Shown: positions 53,330 to 62,206 of the stretch, in pieces
How positions within the stretch are numbered: the first letter of the stretch is position 1
How the letters are laid out: the number at the start of each line of letters is the position of its first letter
NCBI RefSeq assembly: GCF_900753045.1
Contig: NZ_CAADXO010000023.1
Location: 1 to 62,206 of the forward strand
DNA: 62,206 bases
Direction: 5' to 3'
DNA from: an uncultured Phascolarctobacterium sp.
GTDB lineage: Bacteria; Bacillota; Negativicutes; Acidaminococcales; Acidaminococcaceae
Program-made: the position numbers and the translations under genes
Notes under the pieces: model-generated
The model's database searches: none
Told to the model about the DNA's origin: nothing
Seen by the model: the letters and a program-made list of their open reading frames with translations, nothing else

Positions 53330-53526
53330 GTGAGGATATTTTGCCGGATATCTTCTTAACAGGGAAGTCTGATGTGATTTCGACGCTGTTCCGCAACTGT
53401 GAAAGAGAGCTGCTTTGTCGTTAAGCTGTTGCTTAAACCTCTTACCAAGGGATAAAGCTGCAATGATCTTAAGCCAGGGTACTGACTGATTGTACATATT
53501 AAGGGTCTACGAGATTAGACGCGCTT
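53330..53526 (+). ncRNA. Cobalamin riboswitch 2
   Basis: Core segments in order: GGGAAGTCTGATGTGATTTC (53362-53381), GCTGTTCCGCAACTGT (53385-53400), CCTCTTACCAAGG, the B12 box TTAAGCCAGGGTACTGAC (53469-53486), and a closing hairpin GTCTA-cgagat-TAGAC. It is clearly homologous to riboswitch 1. Downstream, GGGAATTTTG/CAAAATTTTC (53534-53566) and a T-rich stretch near 53591-53602 could form the expression platform, but this part is unclear. Confidence 0.92.
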
Positions 53527-53656
53527 AATGAGAGGGAATTTTGGGCATTTGAATTGCAAAATTTTCCTTTCGTTGTTAGTGTGTGCTAATCTTTTTTGTT
53601 TTTTAATAGATGAAAAATTTTATATTTTAAGCAATTATATTGCAAGGAGTGAGAGT

Positions 53657-56600
53657 ATGAGGAGTTATCAACAAAAAAAATGGCAGTTACTGGCTGCCGG
53701 CGTTTTGATGTCAGTATGCACATCATGCTTTACTGCACAGCCTGCCTGGGCTGCAGAATATAATAAAGGTTTGACAGGTAAAGCAGATAAGGATGCGCCG
53801 ATGCTTAATGCTGACGGCAACACTGTGGTGCTTGATAAAGGCACCAAAACAGTAACCTATGATTTTAAGGGTACAGACAACACCTTTACTGTAGTAAATA
53901 AGGATGCTGTCGCTACCAAAAACGGCTATAACTATGTTTACAACAATATAGGCAGTGACGGCAGTAAGGGTACTTTATATCTGCGCCAGACCAATACCCA
54001 TTCTAACGATTTCAGTGACGTAGCTGGTTTTGCAGGAAGCAACGGCAGAATTGAAATCAACAGTAATCTTGATATCAATGCTTATTCCGCATATGCTTCC
54101 GTTGGTGTCAGTGCAGGCAGCGGCGATTTGATTATCAACGGTAACGTGAAAATGCGTAAGGATGATCCATCTAATCCGTGGGGCATTATTACCAACAATG
54201 TTCACGGCAACATCGGTCCCGGCGGTGTAACCTCCATGGATCCTACTGATGTTAACTATACCGGCGCACGTTGGCAGCCGAACGCCTTTAGTGTCGGCAA
54301 TACCGGCGGCAGCATTACCGTTAACGGTAATGTGGATGTAGCTGTACGCGGTACTGCAGTGCAGACCGGCGTGTACAATGCCTCCGCAGGCATACATCCC
54401 TACAATCTGGGTAAAATCAGCCTGGTAGGCGATTCTATTAAAATCGAAACTCCGTCTGACGAAAGAAAAGCAGACGGCAGCTTTAAGGAAGCATATTATG
54501 CTTTGGCAAGCTATGGCGGTACAATCAATATCAACGTTGTTGATGCTAATAATAATACGGATAAAAGCTCTGTTGAAAACGAAAAGCTGGAGGCTGCCGA
54601 AGGCAAGACAACCAATATCATCGGCAACGTTATTGCTTTGAAGCGCTCTGAGCGTACCGATAAGCCTGATGTATATCAGGACGGACGTCTGAACATCGGC
54701 CTGACCACCAAGGATTCCACCTGGAAGGGTGTTGTTGACAACGCCGGTACCGACCATGCAGGCGAGGTCAATGTATGGCTGAGCAACGGCGCACAATGGA
54801 CACATGAAGCAACCTCCCGTGTTGACGGCTTGGATTACAGCAACATGCCAGCATACAGCAAGCCGAGCTATGATAACTTTGACGGTACTTCTTATGTAAA
54901 TAAACTTGTTGGCGGCAAAAACGCTGCCGGCAGCGGCTTCATTTATCAGAACAGTGATGTTAAGCTGAATTTTGCTGATTACAGCGGTTACAATACTATT
55001 GTTTATAAGCATAATGAAAACGGTACCCAGAAGGAGCATTATATCGGCGGCGATACTACTATTCAGCATGCGAATGCAGGTGCTAATGTTACACTGGCAA
55101 CCGATAATAGCAAGATTAACCTGAAGGATGACAAAGAGGTTGAAGCAGTACTGAATGCTTTGGCAAGCAAGCTGACCTATAGCGGATATGTGAAGGATGA
55201 AAGAAATCTTTCCGGTACTGTTATGATTGCTTCCGGTCTGACTGCTTCCGGCATTACTGCCGAAGCCAAGGGCATAATCAGATTTAACGAAGCAACCGGT
55301 GAGGGCGGTTATACTAAGCCGCAGGAGGGTGAACAGAATACTGCCAACATCAACAGCGGTATGACCGGTACTTCTGCCGACAGTGATTATACCGATGCTA
55401 ATATCCGTCAGGATGACGGCTCCTATAAATTTACTCAGGCAACTACGGTAAATGTGGCTGACGGCGCTGCTATTGATGCGGCAGCCAACATTAAAATCAA
55501 TGCGGAAGATACCGCTTTGACACTGGATGCCAAGAAGGGTATTGTTACCAACGGCAAGACAGTAGATATTTCTGCGCGCACCTTACATTTGTCCGCACAG
55601 GAGGATGCTATTACTGCCGACGGCGGCAAGGTAACAAGCCTGGGCATTACTAATATCAACGAGAACGATAACACCGATAAGCCTGCAGCAAAGAATGCTG
55701 TTAAGGCAACAAATGGTGCCGAGGTTACTTTGGGCAACGGCGTAATTAAAGGCAGCATTATCAGTGACGGTTCCGTAGTCAACATCAATAAGGATAACTT
55801 CGATAAAGAGGGCAATTACAAGACCGGTTCCGTAGAAGGCAACCTGGCTGTTGCCGATGGCGGTGAAATTGACCTGACTGTTGCCGGCGGTAAATTCGTG
55901 GGCAGCATTGTTAAAACCGGTGATGTGGCAGCTGCAGCTGTGGGCGACGACGGCACTGTAAATCTGACACTGGCTGACGGCGCAGTATGGACCGGCGCTC
56001 ATAAGAACGCTGATGCAGCGCTTAATCTTACTCTTTCCGGTGCTTCTTGGAACAATACCAGCACCGATGCAACCTATGTAAGCAGCTTAAAGGGCGGCAA
56101 GGGTGTTGTAAAAGCAATTAAATATATCAATCCGAACGGCGGCAATAATGAGGAAGTAGAAATTCCCGTCAACGGCTTTATCAGCATGGCTCCAGAGGCC
56201 GGTGCCGTTACCGTAGGCAGCTTCGGCGGTACTCATATCGTAAGTTACGATCATGATAATGCAGGCACCGATGTAAGCGATTACAAGGGTGGCAACTTCA
56301 CCGTGGAAAAGGCTGATAAGGATTCTATGGTGATTGCGGCAACAAGCAGCAAGAACATCAAAACCAATGACCAGGATGCGGTAGAAGCAGCCTTCAAGGC
56401 ATTGAGCCAGAAGATTTACTATAGCAATGCCGGCGTTGATGAAAACCTGACCGGTAAGACTATGATCAGCTCCGGCCTGACCTCCTCCAGCGTTTCCCGT
56501 TGGATTGGAGACATGAAATTCGACAGCGCTAACGGCGGCGTAGGCAGCTTCGTCGGCGGCAGCGGTGTTAATATTACCGGCGACTACGAAACCGCACTGA

Positions 56601-59600
56601 TGAAGGGCGCAAGAGCGGCAACCACCAGCGCAATGCTTTCCTGGCGCGATAATGCTGCAAACGTAATTTATCGCGGCGACCTGCTGCGTGCGCATATGGA
56701 GAGTGACGGCATCTGGGCTAAGACCTATGGCGGCAAGGATACCTACAATGCGAATGCGGTTGATCTGAGCAACAACTATTGGGGTGCACAGGTCGGTTTT
56801 GACCGTATGTATGACCACGGCTGGATTGCAGGCGCTGCTATTGATTATCAGAAGGGCAGCTCTAGTTACAATTATACCGATGATGATTTCGGTACTATCG
56901 GCGGCAACAGCGGCGATAACAAGCTGTACAGCTTCGGCCTGTATGCTTCCAAGGATTTGGGCGATGGCGCACATCTGGATTTTGCAGCTAAGGCCGGCAG
57001 CGTACGCAACGAGTTCAGCGTACACAACGGCATCGGCACCGAGCTGAGCGGTACCTACAGAAATCGCGGCTACAGTGCTACCGCAAGTCTGGCAAAACGT
57101 ATCGGTACAGATAAGAGCTACCTGGAGCCTCAGGCACAGCTGACCTGGGCACACCTGGGCGGCAGAAACTTTGCTGCCGTAACCGACGGCGGTGAGGTTC
57201 TGGACGTTAACCAGGGCAACTACAACAGCTTGGTTGGCCGCTTGGGCTTAGAGCTTGGCAAAACCGGCCGCCTTGGCTCTGTTTATGCCCGCTTCGGCCT
57301 GGCGCATGAGTTCTCCGGCGATATCACCGGCAGCTACAGCGCAGAGGATGGCGGCAGCAAGACTACCTCTGTAGAAACCAAGGGAACCTGGGCAGAAATG
57401 AGCCTTGGTACTACCTTGAATATTAAACCTAACGCAAGCGCATATTTTGATGTTTCCCGCAGCTACGGAGCAGATTACGAGCATGACTGGAAGTTCAGCG
57501 GCGGCCTGCGCTTTGCACTCGACCGCCTGCCTAAGCAGGAGCAGGAAATCAGCGGTAAGGCTGAGGCTGAACAGTTCATCGCAGGTAATGCAGCAGAGGT
57601 TCAGGAAAATGCGGTTGCTAATGTAAAAACCGACGCTATGCCGGGTATTGCTGCACAGGAGCAGACTCTCAATGCTCAGACTGCAGTGCAGGAAACAGAA
57701 GAAACAAGTGCGGTTGCAGAGCATTCTGAGCCGACTTATGTTGAAACCGTAACTACCTACGATGCACCGGAGCCGACCGCAGCAGACTTTGACGAAATGA
57801 GCTTTGAGCTGGCACCTATCGTTGTTACCGCTTCCCGTATGGAGGAATCTATTCTGAAGGCTAAGGCAGATATGAGCGTTGTCGGCCGTGAGGAAATCGA
57901 GCAGATGCACATGGACAACGTGGAAGAGGTTCTGCGTACCGTTCCGGGCGTACAATTCCTGGATTACGGCTCCAATGGTCTGAATGCTAACGTAAGCGGT
58001 ATTCGCATCAACGGCAGCAAGGACGTTGTTATCCTGGTTGACGGCGTGCGTGTTAACGACTTCAAGGGCGCAGGCAGCAGCGGTTATATGTTTGCCGCAC
58101 TCATGAACAATATGGATAACATCGAGCGCGTCGAGGTAATGCGCGGCAGTGCTGCTACCATGTACGGCAGCGGTGCTAAGGGCGGTGTTATCAACATTAT
58201 TACCAGAAGACCTGAGGGTGCAAAAACCGTTATTGATATTGCTAAGGGCAGCTTCGGCAAGGAAGCCTATAAATTCAATACTCAGGCTGCCAAAGACAAG
58301 GTAAGCTACAATATTTACCATGACAGAACTATTTCCGGCACCAGCAAGGATGGCAGTGGCAAGAAATGGCCGGGCCAGAGCAATACCAAGAGCAGCGGTG
58401 CTAAGTTCGAATACAGATTCAACGATGCCAATAAGCTGACCTTGAACTATGAAACCATCGGCTCCAACTTCAGCGGTACCGACCTGGTATACGGCGGCCA
58501 TTATGTAGGCATGTACGACAGTGACAGCATAACCCTGAAGCATGATTGGCAGATTAACGATCAGTGGAGCAATTCTCTGATGTATCGTGCAACCAAAGAA
58601 AAATCCTCCTGGGATAAACCGGGCGGAGAGGATACCGATATTTCCGAACCGATTACAAGCAATCTGGAATACAAGCTGTACAGCGATAACTTCAAATACC
58701 AGACCGACAGATATACTATGGTCGGCGGTATCGAATACAGCAAGGGCAAGGATAATACTAACCACAAGGAAACCAGCAATACTTCTCTGTTACTGCAGGG
58801 TGATTGGGAGCTTGTGCCGCATGTAACCTTATCCGGCGGTATTCGTCACGACAGACCTGACAGCTATGAATGCCATAACTCCATCAGCTATAAGCTGGGT
58901 TGGGATATTACTGAGAAAGATACCCTGTATGCAGGCCGCAGCGATTACTACATTCTGCCGAGCCTGACACAGCTGTATGACCATAAATACGGTAATGCAG
59001 ATCTGCGTGCTTCCGAAGGCCGTACAACATCTATCGGTTACAACCACGAATTTACACCTGATAATTACATGATGCTGAGCTGGTTCGAAACCAAGTCCGG
59101 TGTTGGTATGACTATGAACAGCACCACCGACAAGGACGATCCGAACTATGGCCAGTATCAGAACAGCATAGGCGGCATTTCCCGCGGCTGGAACGCACAG
59201 TACAATGCTCGTCTGAGCGATGCTGTAACGGTTAAGCTGGGCTGGGCACATCTGTTCTATGATGAGAAGGACAGCTTTACTCAGGGCTATGCACCTAAGG
59301 ATAAAGCAACCTTCGGCGTATATTACGACAAGGATAAATTCAGTGCTGCCTTCGACGGCTTCTACTTCATCCGTGATAAACGCGGCATGAAGGAAGGTGT
59401 TAAGGGCTGGCCTTCCGATAAGTATGGCGTTTACAACCTTGCTCTTAACTACACAGCTGATAAGCAGACTAAGTTCTACGTTAAAGTAGACAACATCTTC
59501 AACAAGCTGTGGGCTGAGCACACAGACGTTATCTGGGGCGGCGGTGCCGACAGCTGGTATGCTATGCCGGGCAGAAGCTTTATCGTTGGCATGCAGTACA

Positions 59601-59608
59601 CCTTCTAA
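53657..59608 (+). CDS. Autotransporter-TonB-dependent receptor fusion
   Basis: A 1983-residue outer-membrane protein with two predicted barrels in one frame. Signal peptide ends near AWA-AE (residue 35). A passenger homologous to the giant autotransporter spans about 36-980 and includes two of its repeat modules. The autotransporter barrel covers about 984-1286, from AATTSAMLSWRDN to SGGLRF. A Glu/Ala-rich linker (about 1290-1380) leads to a TonB box ELAPIVVTASR (1384-1394), a plug with VVILVDGVRVNDF and VEVMRGSAATMYGSGAKGG, and a receptor barrel ending GMQYTF. AAGGAG precedes ATG 53657. Riboswitch 2 lies upstream, so a BtuB-like corrinoid receptor is likely. A fusion of these two barrel types is unusual. 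Confidence 0.92.
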   Translation: MRSYQQKKWQLLAAGVLMSVCTSCFTAQPAWAAEYNKGLTGKADKDAPMLNADGNTVVLDKGTKTVTYDFKGTDNTFTVVNKDAVATKNGYNYVYNNIGSDGSKGTLYLRQTNTHSNDFSDVAGFAGSNGRIEINSNLDINAYSAYASVGVSAGSGDLIINGNVKMRKDDPSNPWGIITNNVHGNIGPGGVTSMDPTDVNYTGARWQPNAFSVGNTGGSITVNGNVDVAVRGTAVQTGVYNASAGIHPYNLGKISLVGDSIKIETPSDERKADGSFKEAYYALASYGGTININVVDANNNTDKSSVENEKLEAAEGKTTNIIGNVIALKRSERTDKPDVYQDGRLNIGLTTKDSTWKGVVDNAGTDHAGEVNVWLSNGAQWTHEATSRVDGLDYSNMPAYSKPSYDNFDGTSYVNKLVGGKNAAGSGFIYQNSDVKLNFADYSGYNTIVYKHNENGTQKEHYIGGDTTIQHANAGANVTLATDNSKINLKDDKEVEAVLNALASKLTYSGYVKDERNLSGTVMIASGLTASGITAEAKGIIRFNEATGEGGYTKPQEGEQNTANINSGMTGTSADSDYTDANIRQDDGSYKFTQATTVNVADGAAIDAAANIKINAEDTALTLDAKKGIVTNGKTVDISARTLHLSAQEDAITADGGKVTSLGITNINENDNTDKPAAKNAVKATNGAEVTLGNGVIKGSIISDGSVVNINKDNFDKEGNYKTGSVEGNLAVADGGEIDLTVAGGKFVGSIVKTGDVAAAAVGDDGTVNLTLADGAVWTGAHKNADAALNLTLSGASWNNTSTDATYVSSLKGGKGVVKAIKYINPNGGNNEEVEIPVNGFISMAPEAGAVTVGSFGGTHIVSYDHDNAGTDVSDYKGGNFTVEKADKDSMVIAATSSKNIKTNDQDAVEAAFKALSQKIYYSNAGVDENLTGKTMISSGLTSSSVSRWIGDMKFDSANGGVGSFVGGSGVNITGDYETALMKGARAATTSAMLSWRDNAANVIYRGDLLRAHMESDGIWAKTYGGKDTYNANAVDLSNNYWGAQVGFDRMYDHGWIAGAAIDYQKGSSSYNYTDDDFGTIGGNSGDNKLYSFGLYASKDLGDGAHLDFAAKAGSVRNEFSVHNGIGTELSGTYRNRGYSATASLAKRIGTDKSYLEPQAQLTWAHLGGRNFAAVTDGGEVLDVNQGNYNSLVGRLGLELGKTGRLGSVYARFGLAHEFSGDITGSYSAEDGGSKTTSVETKGTWAEMSLGTTLNIKPNASAYFDVSRSYGADYEHDWKFSGGLRFALDRLPKQEQEISGKAEAEQFIAGNAAEVQENAVANVKTDAMPGIAAQEQTLNAQTAVQETEETSAVAEHSEPTYVETVTTYDAPEPTAADFDEMSFELAPIVVTASRMEESILKAKADMSVVGREEIEQMHMDNVEEVLRTVPGVQFLDYGSNGLNANVSGIRINGSKDVVILVDGVRVNDFKGAGSSGYMFAALMNNMDNIERVEVMRGSAATMYGSGAKGGVINIITRRPEGAKTVIDIAKGSFGKEAYKFNTQAAKDKVSYNIYHDRTISGTSKDGSGKKWPGQSNTKSSGAKFEYRFNDANKLTLNYETIGSNFSGTDLVYGGHYVGMYDSDSITLKHDWQINDQWSNSLMYRATKEKSSWDKPGGEDTDISEPITSNLEYKLYSDNFKYQTDRYTMVGGIEYSKGKDNTNHKETSNTSLLLQGDWELVPHVTLSGGIRHDRPDSYECHNSISYKLGWDITEKDTLYAGRSDYYILPSLTQLYDHKYGNADLRASEGRTTSIGYNHEFTPDNYMMLSWFETKSGVGMTMNSTTDKDDPNYGQYQNSIGGISRGWNAQYNARLSDAVTVKLGWAHLFYDEKDSFTQGYAPKDKATFGVYYDKDKFSAAFDGFYFIRDKRGMKEGVKGWPSDKYGVYNLALNYTADKQTKFYVKVDNIFNKLWAEHTDVIWGGGADSWYAMPGRSFIVGMQYTF

Positions 59609-59625
59609 GATAAACAGACTCATGT

Positions 59626-59661
59626 TATATACGGAGCAGTAACTTCTGCTCCGTAGTATAT
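59626..59661 (+). other. Intercistronic hairpin after the fusion gene
   Basis: ACGGAGCAG pairs with CTGCTCCGT, extended by TATAT/GTATATA sequence. A T6 tract lies about eight bases further on. It may be a weak terminator or a stability element that lowers expression of the following small genes. Confidence 0.55.
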
Positions 59662-59698
59662 AAAAAACTTTTTTGATGAATGTAAAGGAGATTATATC

Positions 59699-60169
59699 AT
59701 GGCAAAAGCTGCTAAAGAAGAAACCAAAGTAACCGAAATGGAAAACAAAATCGAGAAAATGACTCAGTTCCTGGCTGACAATAAAATCGAATGCTTCGAT
59801 ATCCAGAAAATGGACGATGAGCATCATACCACTATCTTTCGCAGCCGCATGGAAGTTAAGGGCCAGCTGCTGCCGATGGCATTACTGATGGATGACAGCG
59901 TTTATATTCTGCTGCAGGTGCAAATCGCTCCGCAGGTAATCGATGAAGAAAAGCTGAAAGCACTTGCCGGTGCTATCAACAACATGAACAACAATGTTCG
60001 TCCGTTCAAATTCACCGTTTCCGAGAGAGGCGACTTCATGCTGAACGCTTGCATTACCGCCGAAAATACCACCTTCAACCCGGCTTTGGTAAACGCTATC
60101 ATGGGTGAAGCAGTTAAATTCATGGAAGCACAATACGGCAATATCATGGAAGCTGTTTGGGCTAAATAA
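59699..60169 (+). CDS. Small soluble protein, possibly YbjN-like
   Basis: A 156-residue protein without signal peptide. It starts with a charged helix (MAKAAKEETKVTEMENKIEK), has a central two-layer alpha/beta pattern (LLMDDSVYILLQVQI, then NNMNNNVRPFKFTVS) and a final helix. The fold impression is YbjN or secretion-chaperone-like, based only on pattern; I cannot confirm the family. AAAGGAG precedes the ATG. It lies between the receptor fusion and skp, so a cytoplasmic role in handling or regulating these envelope proteins is possible. Confidence 0.6.
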   Translation: MAKAAKEETKVTEMENKIEKMTQFLADNKIECFDIQKMDDEHHTTIFRSRMEVKGQLLPMALLMDDSVYILLQVQIAPQVIDEEKLKALAGAINNMNNNVRPFKFTVSERGDFMLNACITAENTTFNPALVNAIMGEAVKFMEAQYGNIMEAVWAK

Positions 60170-60183
60170 GGAGAGTGACAGAA

Positions 60184-60594
60184 ATGAAAAAGAAACTTAT
60201 GACCTTACTGATGAGTGCCGTTATGGCTTTGGGTATCAGCGCCAGCGCTTTTGCCGCACCTGTAGGTGTTGTTAATGTTAATGCCGTTCTGAACAGCTAT
60301 CCGGGAATTACCGAAATTGCCAAATCCGTAGCACAGGAAAAAACTCGCCTGCAGGAGGAGTTCAACAAGCAATCTGCTAACATGAGCGATGCGGATAAGC
60401 AGGCTCTGGCTGAAAAACTCAGCAAGCAGCTGGCAGACTTTGAACAGAAGAAGATGGCTCCTGTTCAAAGAAAAATCAATAAAACTATTCTTGACGTAGC
60501 TAAAGCAAACAATATTGACAGCGTTGTAAATATGAATGCTATGGTAGCAGGCGGCAAGGACCTTACCGACGAGGTTATCAAAGCGCTGAAATGA
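60184..60594 (+). CDS. Periplasmic chaperone Skp/OmpH-like
   Basis: A 136-residue exported protein of the OmpH/Skp family, trimeric holdases that carry unfolded outer-membrane proteins across the periplasm. The signal peptide ends at ASAFA-APV, followed by the strand GVVNVNAVLNSYPG, a long coiled-coil arm (about residues 45-95), and the C-terminal VNMNAMVAGGKDLTDEVIKAL strand-helix. AAGGAGAG precedes ATG 60184. Its place between a double-barrel receptor and an autotransporter suggests it serves these very large clients. Confidence 0.88.
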   Translation: MKKKLMTLLMSAVMALGISASAFAAPVGVVNVNAVLNSYPGITEIAKSVAQEKTRLQEEFNKQSANMSDADKQALAEKLSKQLADFEQKKMAPVQRKINKTILDVAKANNIDSVVNMNAMVAGGKDLTDEVIKALK

Positions 60595-60628
60595 ACGCAG
60601 CGTGTTTATGATAAACTGAATAATTTTG

Positions 60629-60742
60629 TTATGAAATCGCAGGCTGCGTTGATGAGAAGCAGCCTGGCCGGTTTCCGTATAAACTGTGCGGAGCCCGATT
60701 CCGTTCAGAGGGGTTAGCAGAAGCAGCGGTTGTTTCTGCTTT
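60629..60742 (+). promoter_or_regulatory. Structured leader element (copy 2)
   Basis: Homologue of the element at 42001-42112. Stem 1 is CAGGCTG/CAGCCTG (60640-60646, 60660-60666) with loop CGTTGATGAGAAG; two A-T pairs of copy 1 are replaced by G-C pairs on both arms. Stem 3 is CAGAAGCA/TGTTTCTG (60718-60738), one A-T becoming G-T. It lies between skp and the third autotransporter; no cobalamin aptamer is present here, and no clear promoter. Confidence 0.7.
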
Positions 60743-60770
60743 TTCCTGATTTTTTGATAAGGAGGACTAT

Positions 60771-62206
60771 ATGCTGAAGCTTAGTCAAAAGAAGAGAAAA
60801 GCATGCTTAGCACTGGCCGTTGCCGCGGCAATTTTAGGTGCCAACAATTCGTATGCAGCAAATACGGAGTATGACAAGGCTATTTCTGAGAGTAACCAGT
60901 TTGGTAGCGCTATGCGCACATATTGGCAAAAAGCAGGTGTTTATAATGCCAAAACACACACCTACACCTTTAATGAGGATGTGACCTTAAAACCTAAGGC
61001 ATCTGAACAGGATTTTAATCAATGGACTCCCAATTTCGGTGGTATTTATATCGCCCGCAACAATCCTGTTACTGTTGATATGCAAGGTCATCGTCTTGAT
61101 ATCGCACTGAATGTTGACCAGCCGAATGGTGTTGAGAACGTTTATAATGTAAATCCCAATGCTATTCATGTTAGCTCTGCCAATCTGGTGATCAACAACG
61201 TCAAGGGGATGGAGCTTTCTGCTTCCGGCAGCTTTTTGTCCAGAGGCAAGCTGCGCGGTATTTATGTTGCAGGCACCAATCAGGAGGGTTCCTACGGCGA
61301 TGGCAAGGGACTTGCCAGCCTGACCATCAATAATGCTGACGGTTGGGAGAATGCTGTAAAATTCCATTCCAGCCAGCCTCAGGTAGAGAATGCTATTGAG
61401 GTATGGAAAAATACCGGCAGTGCCGACCTGAAGATTTCCAGTATGGTTGACCTGTATGTAGGCAATGACAGCGATGTTATCACCGTAAGAGGCGGTAACT
61501 CCTCTTATGATATCGAAGAAGCACCTACCGCTTATATCGGCGGCGGCGCAATCAAGGCTGCTAGGGGACGTGCTGCAAATGTCAGCGGCGGTGAGCTGTA
61601 TGTTAATTCCAAGCTGCAGGATGGTGCCATTGTCGCTGCAGACGGCAACCGTGACGTACAGGTTGAAGGCAATATCCTGGTTAAGGATTTGCAGAAAAAC
61701 CAAGGTATTCTGACCTTGGGTATGAATACAGATAAGTCCTATTTCAAAGGTACTATTTCTAATGATAACGGTGCCGGCGATGCCTATATGTTGCTTGCCA
61801 ACGGTGCTCAATGGACCAATGAGAGCAAGGGCGATTATGGTTATCATGGCAGCAGCCTGAAGCAGCTTGCCGGCGGCGAAGCTGATGCCAAAGCAGGCAA
61901 TATCTTCCAAAAGGACAGCAGCAGCCTGACTATTGACAGCTACAGCGGCAACACCAACATTTTCTATGCACATGAGGGCAATGGTGAAGCAGCTGAAAAC
62001 TACGCAGCAGGCAATACTGTTATCAAGGGTGCGGCAAAAGGCTCTGTAGTATCCATGGTTACCGATAACACCGGCGTTGCTATGGATAATAAAGACAGCG
62101 TAGCCAATGTGCTGAACGCACTGGCAGGCAAGCTGACCTACAGCAACTATGTAAACGGCGAAAGTAACCTGACCGGTTATGTGAAGATTGCCGACGGCCT
62201 GACTGC
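60771..62206 (+). CDS. Third autotransporter, 5' part (runs off the window end)
   Basis: An open frame of 478 codons from ATG 60771 to the window edge, with no stop. The N-terminus MLKLSQKKRKACLALA-VAAA is a signal peptide cleaved near SYA-AN and nearly matches the giant autotransporter start (MKLSQKK). The passenger has repeated beta-strand segments (DMQGHRLDIAL, NLVINNVKGMEL), then from about 61880 a copy of the shared module including AGNIFQKDSSS, YSGNTNIFYAHEGNG and VKIADGLT. GGAGG precedes the ATG. The barrel presumably lies beyond the window. It may be read through from the skp gene, since no terminator separates them. Confidence 0.85.
   Translation, partial: MLKLSQKKRKACLALAVAAAILGANNSYAANTEYDKAISESNQFGSAMRTYWQKAGVYNAKTHTYTFNEDVTLKPKASEQDFNQWTPNFGGIYIARNNPVTVDMQGHRLDIALNVDQPNGVENVYNVNPNAIHVSSANLVINNVKGMELSASGSFLSRGKLRGIYVAGTNQEGSYGDGKGLASLTINNADGWENAVKFHSSQPQVENAIEVWKNTGSADLKISSMVDLYVGNDSDVITVRGGNSSYDIEEAPTAYIGGGAIKAARGRAANVSGGELYVNSKLQDGAIVAADGNRDVQVEGNILVKDLQKNQGILTLGMNTDKSYFKGTISNDNGAGDAYMLLANGAQWTNESKGDYGYHGSSLKQLAGGEADAKAGNIFQKDSSSLTIDSYSGNTNIFYAHEGNGEAAENYAAGNTVIKGAAKGSVVSMVTDNTGVAMDNKDSVANVLNALAGKLTYSNYVNGESNLTGYVKIADGLT

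Noticed and set aside
53528..53656. Upstream extension of the receptor fusion frame by 43 codons
   Set aside because: It begins at the end of the riboswitch, has no ribosome site, and would bury the signal peptide.
55435..55815. Antisense ORFs within the receptor fusion
   Set aside because: Composition mirrors the sense gene and there are no start signals.

Overview
The window looks like chromosome of a diderm firmicute (class Negativicutes). It pairs classic Firmicutes gene orders (rimP-nusA-rnpM-ylxQ-infB-rbfA-nrnA-truB-ribF-rpsO; smc-ftsY) with outer-membrane machinery: autotransporter barrels, a TonB-dependent receptor and a periplasmic Skp/OmpH chaperone. An Acidaminococcaceae member such as Phascolarctobacterium would fit, but the genus is a guess. 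No rRNA or tRNA gene was recognised.

Layout. 1-1770: terminators and a leftward class I/II aminotransferase. 1740-10393: the translation/transcription operon from rimP to ribF, then rpsO with its own promoter and terminator. 10400-18530: an AT-richer accessory island holding phased palindromes, a DUF4143-type AAA+ ATPase, a pair of 73-bp-spaced hairpin repeats, an XRE regulator plus C5 cytosine methyltransferase, a convergent four-gene operon with a MORC/MutL-like GHKL ATPase, a DUF6339-like gene interrupted by one TAG, and the tail of a type III restriction subunit. 18640-23615: a lysine-riboswitch operon dapB-asd-lysC-dapA plus a CGGC-domain gene. 23629-30171: MsrAB lipoprotein, YhdT/PanF transporter, a membrane protein, a Cof-type HAD phosphatase, and a CsoR-like regulator beside a MATE exporter that carries a CsoR-type palindrome in its promoter. 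30172-36321: ELP3-like radical SAM protein, deoxyinosine glycosylase, smc, ftsY. 36334-41379: an Rpn-family nuclease with an unusual promoter-hairpins-terminator leader, an ATPase, a GNAT enzyme, a sialidase-like protein and an orphan TctC-type binding lipoprotein.

41450-62206 is the most unusual part: an outer-membrane locus under two cobalamin riboswitches. The first riboswitch, followed by an intrinsic terminator, precedes a 3591-residue autotransporter. The second precedes a 1983-residue protein that joins an autotransporter passenger, an autotransporter beta-barrel, a periplasmic linker, a TonB box, a TonB plug and a receptor barrel in one reading frame. A small YbjN-like protein, Skp/OmpH and a third related autotransporter (cut by the window end) follow. 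The first and third autotransporters share a structured 5' leader of about 110 nt whose main stem shows two compensatory base-pair changes. I infer a vitamin B12-repressed surface system in which giant passengers and a receptor-tethered passenger assist corrinoid capture, in the way BtuG-like lids work with BtuB. The function is inference; the domain order and riboswitches are read from sequence.
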